From Chloranthus sessilifolius (Eukaryota > Streptophyta > Magnoliopsida > Chloranthales > Chloranthaceae), in contig CM037596.1 in the NCBI GenBank assembly GCA_021018995.1, forward strand, positions 105,879,416 to 105,943,415: a stretch of DNA of 64,000 nucleotides, written 5' to 3'. The notes beneath the pieces were generated by a model. It did not search any database. It was not told the origin of the DNA and worked only from the letters and a program-made list of their open reading frames with translations. Each line of letters opens with the position of its first letter. Position 1 is the first letter of the stretch. A program made the translations under genes and the position numbers. Shown in pieces: positions 60,063 to 64,000 of the stretch.

Positions 60063-61083
60063 TACAACTTTCAAGGGAAAGCATATATTAAACATATAGG
60101 TTTATTAATTTATGAGATATTTGGATTTAAATAAGATTTTTAAACTCGTCGATGCGCGATCGAGTGCATCCTACGCGACGGGATCTGAGAAGAACAAGAT
60201 GGATTGATGGGTACCCACCTCTTGAAGCGTGAATGGAAGATCAACAGCGATTCGGGTTGAAAAGGTCGATGCCCAGGAGGTCGATTCGTCTTAGTCTTGA
60301 GAGAGAATAATTTCTGATTATAGAGAGTAGAAAGCTTTTAAAGTTTTATTTATAATAGTATAAAGTTTTAGGTTAACTCTAATTAATACTTTTCGTGGAA
60401 GATTTAATAAAATAGGAGATTTTTACACGGAATAAGAATTCGTACATGAGAAAAAGTTTCGTTCCAGTACTTTGTATAAGCACGGAAGCAATTGTTGTTT
60501 CTCTCCCGAAATTACAATTATACCCTTTGACTTGCTTAATCACTTAAAATTGGCATAACTTTTTATAGTTTTGTCAAAAGTCGTCAAATTATATATCGTT
60601 GGAATCGTATCGACGAGCACTTCGCAATGAGTCTAATTTTGATATGGAAAAAATTATAATTTTTCTATTTTAAAGGGTGGGTTTCGATTTCGATGTGGAA
60701 CGTTAGCACTATGCATAGTGTGATACATCATCTAACACCGTTAAAATAAAGTCTAAAAATCTGGGTTGTTATAATAAATAAAGTTTTTATGAAATTTAAA
60801 TATAATTTATATTTAATATTTTTTGTACTCCACGAAAATTTTTCGAAACTATTCGAATTTTTCTCAAAATTTATCCGAAATGAATCGAAATGACCCCCTA
60901 CCGAAATATTGTCGAAACTGAAATTTATCACTATGTTATCTGGAGGCATAACCAGTATTCAAATTGAATCTAATAGCAAGAAGTTGATTGATTGCCTGTT
61001 TAGCCACGTTGAATATTGAAAATGTATATATAAGATATTCTTTTTATACAGATTTATTTTATATATAAGACCTCTTTTATATA

Positions 61084-61336
61084 CTTAGTGACAAATTTCA
61101 CCGACATTTTGCGAAATTCACCAAAAAGGAGTTCAAACGAAAATTTTGGTATTTTTCAGTGAAATTTCGGTAAATTTCGGTTTCTTTTTTTATGTTTAGG
61201 GTTTCAAAAAATATTAAATATATTTTAAATCCCTGAAACTTTCCTAAAACTTTTACGAAAGGTATCAAAATTAATCCAAGATGTACCGAAAGGACTCCCC
61301 ACCGAAAAATTACCGAAAACGAAATTTGTAACTATG
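61084..61336. mobile_element. CATAGTGAC-family hAT-like MITE, 253 bp
   Basis: CTTAGTGACAAATTTCACCG at the left, ACGAAATTTGTAACTATG at the right, flanks TTTATATA and TTTCTATA (7 of 8). Confidence 0.75.
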
Positions 61337-61404
61337 TTTCTATATAAGCCCCTAATATCTACGATAAAATAATTATTAATATATGTCGATCATTGTTAAC
61401 CTCG

Positions 61405-61580
61405 AGAAAATCCTGGCTAAGCCCTTGATTGTTTATATGCGAAGGGCTATGATTCATTCACGCACATTGAATCAAATGGGTGTGCTAATTTTTTAGCTAA
61501 GATTGGCCTCAATGTTGACACGATTATCCGGTGGCACATTCTTAATCTTTTCTTAATAAATTGGGGTATGGCCTCTTAAC
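61405..61580 (+). pseudogene. RNase H tail relic of a LINE-type element
   Basis: The plus frame reads THIESNGCANFLAKIGL at about 61460-61512, matching the HxxREANxxADxLAKxG signature of the RNase H domain that ends many plant LINE polyproteins. The Arg before Glu is lost and only about 40 residues remain open before the stop. Confidence 0.55.
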
Positions 61581-61684
61581 CTCGCTTATCCATTAAAAAA
61601 ATAATATATTTCTCAAAGTGACCAAATTTGCCTAACTTTTGAAAAATTCGTCGATTAATTTGTGAAGTTAAGGTTTTATGAATT

Positions 61685-62089
61685 TATAATAGTCTCACAT
61701 TGGATAGGGAAAAAATCATGATTCTGAGTTATATATAATTGCGTATACTATATGTCATGACGCATTTTGGGTAGGGACTTTAGCCCATGCCAAAAATAAA
61801 ATCGGGGCGGTTATTTAAGCCTAGAACCAAATAATATTGTGGCATGTGGGTTTAGGACTTCACAGAATGGTATTAGAGCCGAGGGCGGCTCTTCTATAAG
61901 GTGGGGGATTGTAATAGTCTCACATCAGAGAGGGAAAAAGTCTTAATCCTGAGCTATATATGATTGCGTACACTATATGTCATTACACGTTTTAGGTGGG
62001 GACTTAAGCCTATGTTAGAAACAAAATCGGGACAGGGACTTAAGCCTAGAACCCGACAATATTATGGCATGTGGGTCTAGGTCGTCACA
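61685..62089 (+). mobile_element. TRIM (miniature LTR element), 405 bp
   Basis: Two 180-bp direct repeats (61685-61864 and 61910-62089), both with AATAGTCTCACAT near the start and TCACA at the end, flank a 45-bp centre. The centre starts with TGGTATTAGAGCC (61868-61880), a tRNA-Met-type primer-binding site, and ends in the purine tract AAGGTGGGGGA (61898-61908). The orientation is plus. No coding. The flanking 5-mers (GAATT, GATGT) match only in part. Confidence 0.88.
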
Positions 62090-62099
62090 GATGTAGTCT

Positions 62100-63590
62100 C
62101 GAATTTTTAAAAAACTCATGTTTTTATTCAAATTCGCAGTGTCCAAATAGTTTACCAATAATTCATAATTTTTTCAATTGGAGACAAATTCAATATTAGG
62201 GAGCCACTAATTGCTTATGAACAATGCATGAAAATGAACAGTATTATACATTAGACAATTTTATAGGCAACTTATGTGGGGCAACGTGACCAACTGTACA
62301 CAAAATGATGCCCAAACAGCTAATTACGTCATGACAGATAAGCTGTCAGCAACATTGTCTATAAAAAAAAAATGTCAACCCTTTATAATTTTTTCAGGAA
62401 AATAGCTTTTTCATTATAGGGAAGTCCGTGTGAAAACGATGAGAACTTTCATGTGCAAATGGAAAGTTCGTGTGCAAGCACCGAACCTCCGTGTGCAAAC
62501 GGCTTTTAAGTTCTTTGAATCAATTACCAACCCCTTTTTATTTCAAACTGCAAGGGACCTATGAAGGGCATTTAAAAAAAAAGTAAAAGACAAGATATTG
62601 GATAGCAATCTTATGCTCAAACAAATCCATAAGCTTTAATTTATCATAAATAACATGACTGTTGAATAATCTGAATTTGATTAGTACATTCTAATAAATT
62701 CAATTATTACCAAATTACCCTCACATGGAAGGATTATTCGAAAGTCCTCAACCATGCTAAAATAATGATCTGACTAAACTTTTGTTTTTCTTTCTTTGGG
62801 CAGAAACCCTTCGAGTTGAGAAATTTAAAAATTATTAGAATAAAGAAGGAATAAAATAGTATCAATTTAGTGAATACCATAGCCTGAAGGGGGATATAAT
62901 TAAAATAGAAAATAATCCTCTGATATCATATTATTATAGATTTTGTGATATAGACTTTACTTTACAAACAAATTGTGACTTTGAAAATGACTCTCAAATA
63001 AAATTAATGCAGGTTGAATGAAATAGAGGCTACCAAGCCTATTAAGCGACAAACTTTTCACTAGCTTCAAATGACGTTTTTAGAAGATAGCAGTTAGACC
63101 AGCTATATTATATGTTGGGAAGTCTCGGGTTACGAAAAAAGTGATGAGAAGATAGTGTACATGTCAATGGAATGAATATATTCAGATGGATGTGTGTATA
63201 AACAAGAAAAGATAATATTCAAAACATAATACGGAAGAAATTTGAGAGTGACACCTATAAAGAAAAAAATTTATAAAATATTGCTTGAAGTAGTTTAGAT
63301 ATGTCCATTGGAATTCAGAAGCAAACCCTATATGAACAATTGACACATTGCAAGTACAAGGAAATAGAGGACATAGAGGACATTGTGAGAAGGGATATAA
63401 AACATTGTGTAGTTTCAAAGAGTTTAGCAAGGATCAAATACGAATGGAGAAATAAGGACCCGCAAAGCTGACCCTAAGTAAATGTGATTAAGACTACAAT
63501 TATGGTGATGATTTTAATGATGATAATGATAAAGATAGATGGTAATGATGAAATGCCACTAATAACGTTACAACAATCAATAATGCATAA
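62100..63590. other. AT-rich DNA, nothing recognised
   Basis: At 62195 GGGAGCCACTAATTGC resembles the MULE-like family end, but no partner was found. GTCCGTGTGAAAACG, GTTCGTGTGCAAGC and CCGTGTGCAAACGG recur at 62426-62503. No gene-like frame seen on either strand. Confidence 0.4.
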
Positions 63591-63594
63591 CAAC

Positions 63595-63891
63595 CATGGA
63601 TGTATCGGATATATGATACGTATATGTCAAACCGGCTGATGTATTTAAGCATTTTAAAAAAATTTAAATAATTAAAAATATATTTTAAAAATAACAGAAA
63701 TGGCATTATGTCCGAGTCATATTTGAAACAATATTATCCGATATGACTCGACATTTATGGTCTGGCATTTGACCCGTTTGACCCAATATTTAACCAGATA
63801 TAGAGTCAGGGTGTATATCAGTGTCGGATGGGGCCTAACACAATATATATCGGCCAATATGTATCAGATATGGCTGATATTTAAAACCATA
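63595..63891. mobile_element. GATATGTATCGG-family hAT-like MITE, 297 bp
   Basis: CATGGATGTATCGGATATATG at the left, GATATTTAAAACCATA at the right. Flanks ATAACAAC (63587-63594) and ATAACAAT (63892-63899) match at 7 of 8. Same family as 18115. Confidence 0.75.
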
Positions 63892-64000
63892 ATAACAATG
63901 TATGGGCCAATATTTTGAACTATTGGACTGTTGACTTGAGGACACCCCTATTTGGCTGGCACATCACGAGAAACTACATTCCTCCCACTTAAGGTGGAGT

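Larger units (their letters stand above)
53952..60773 (-). mobile_element. Long solo-LTR-like element, second copy, with nested LTR (fossil)
   Basis: It begins TGTCACGACCC and ends CTGGGTTGTTATA, with ATAAA duplicated exactly (53947-53951, 60774-60778). Its left 1.9 kb is a clear relative of 45211 onward, and the stretch 60135-60320 matches 51715-51960. No internal coding domain is seen. It is interrupted by the solo LTR 55871-57853 and an inverted relative. It is the middle layer of the nest. Confidence 0.8.
53768..60935. mobile_element. CATAGTGAC-family hAT-like MITE split by nested LTRs
   Basis: The left piece 53768-53951 (CATAGTGAAAATTTTC...) and right piece 60774-60935 (...GAAATTTATCACTATG) form one element of about 340 bp. 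TTATCTGG flanks it exactly (53760-53767, 60936-60943). Joining the pieces resembles the intact copy at 29294. It is the oldest layer of a three-layer nest. Confidence 0.8.

Overview
This is a stretch of plant nuclear DNA, AT-rich and dominated by transposable elements, that carries one intact host gene. Spliceosomal GT/AG introns, plant transposon families and the gene itself (the chloroplast triose-phosphate/phosphate translocator, TPT) identify a flowering plant. The long repeat-filled introns suggest a fairly large genome. The species cannot be named from the sequence.

The gene runs on the + strand from 4849 to 21294. I assembled 12 coding exons by eye (266, 75, 66, 79, 121, 96, 113, 78, 117, 100, 101 and 18 bp). 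They total 1230 bp, or 409 codons plus a stop, with every junction in phase and every intron GT...AG. The product has a transit peptide and a complete translocator domain. In the chloroplast inner envelope it would exchange stromal triose phosphate and 3-phosphoglycerate for cytosolic phosphate. Upstream lie three evenly spaced GATAAGG (I-box) motifs and a 58-bp module present twice. The gene is spread over 16.4 kb because its introns hold many small transposons: hAT-like MITEs, Tourist-like MITEs, MULE-like elements, a SINE, a TRIM and foldback elements.

Layout: 1-1516 is the end of an LTR. 1517-4440 holds MITEs and an LTR-like element with palindromes. 4441-4848 is the TPT upstream region and 4849-21540 is TPT. 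21572-24400 holds hAT-like elements and MITEs. 24429-28739 is an old LTR element with no recognisable coding region. 28740-38385 is a field of MITEs and foldback elements. 38389-40503 is a PIF/Harbinger-type element full of TTTGACC motifs. 40855-45134 holds further MITEs. 45211-52315 is a solo-LTR-like element with a second solo LTR (48542-51036) nested inside. 52844-53464 is a hAT-like element. 53768-60935 is a three-layer nest. 61084-64000 holds a MITE, a LINE RNase H relic, a TRIM and more MITE sequence. I saw no second host gene and no rRNA or tRNA gene.

The most unusual signal is a set of 12-bp palindromes of the form TCGA-N4-TCGA, set about 21 bp (two helical turns) apart. It recurs in several LTR-type elements, but the central four bases differ between elements. 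The best array (50011-50446) has 17 units. Matching target-site duplications also define several MITE families and nested insertions at close to base resolution.
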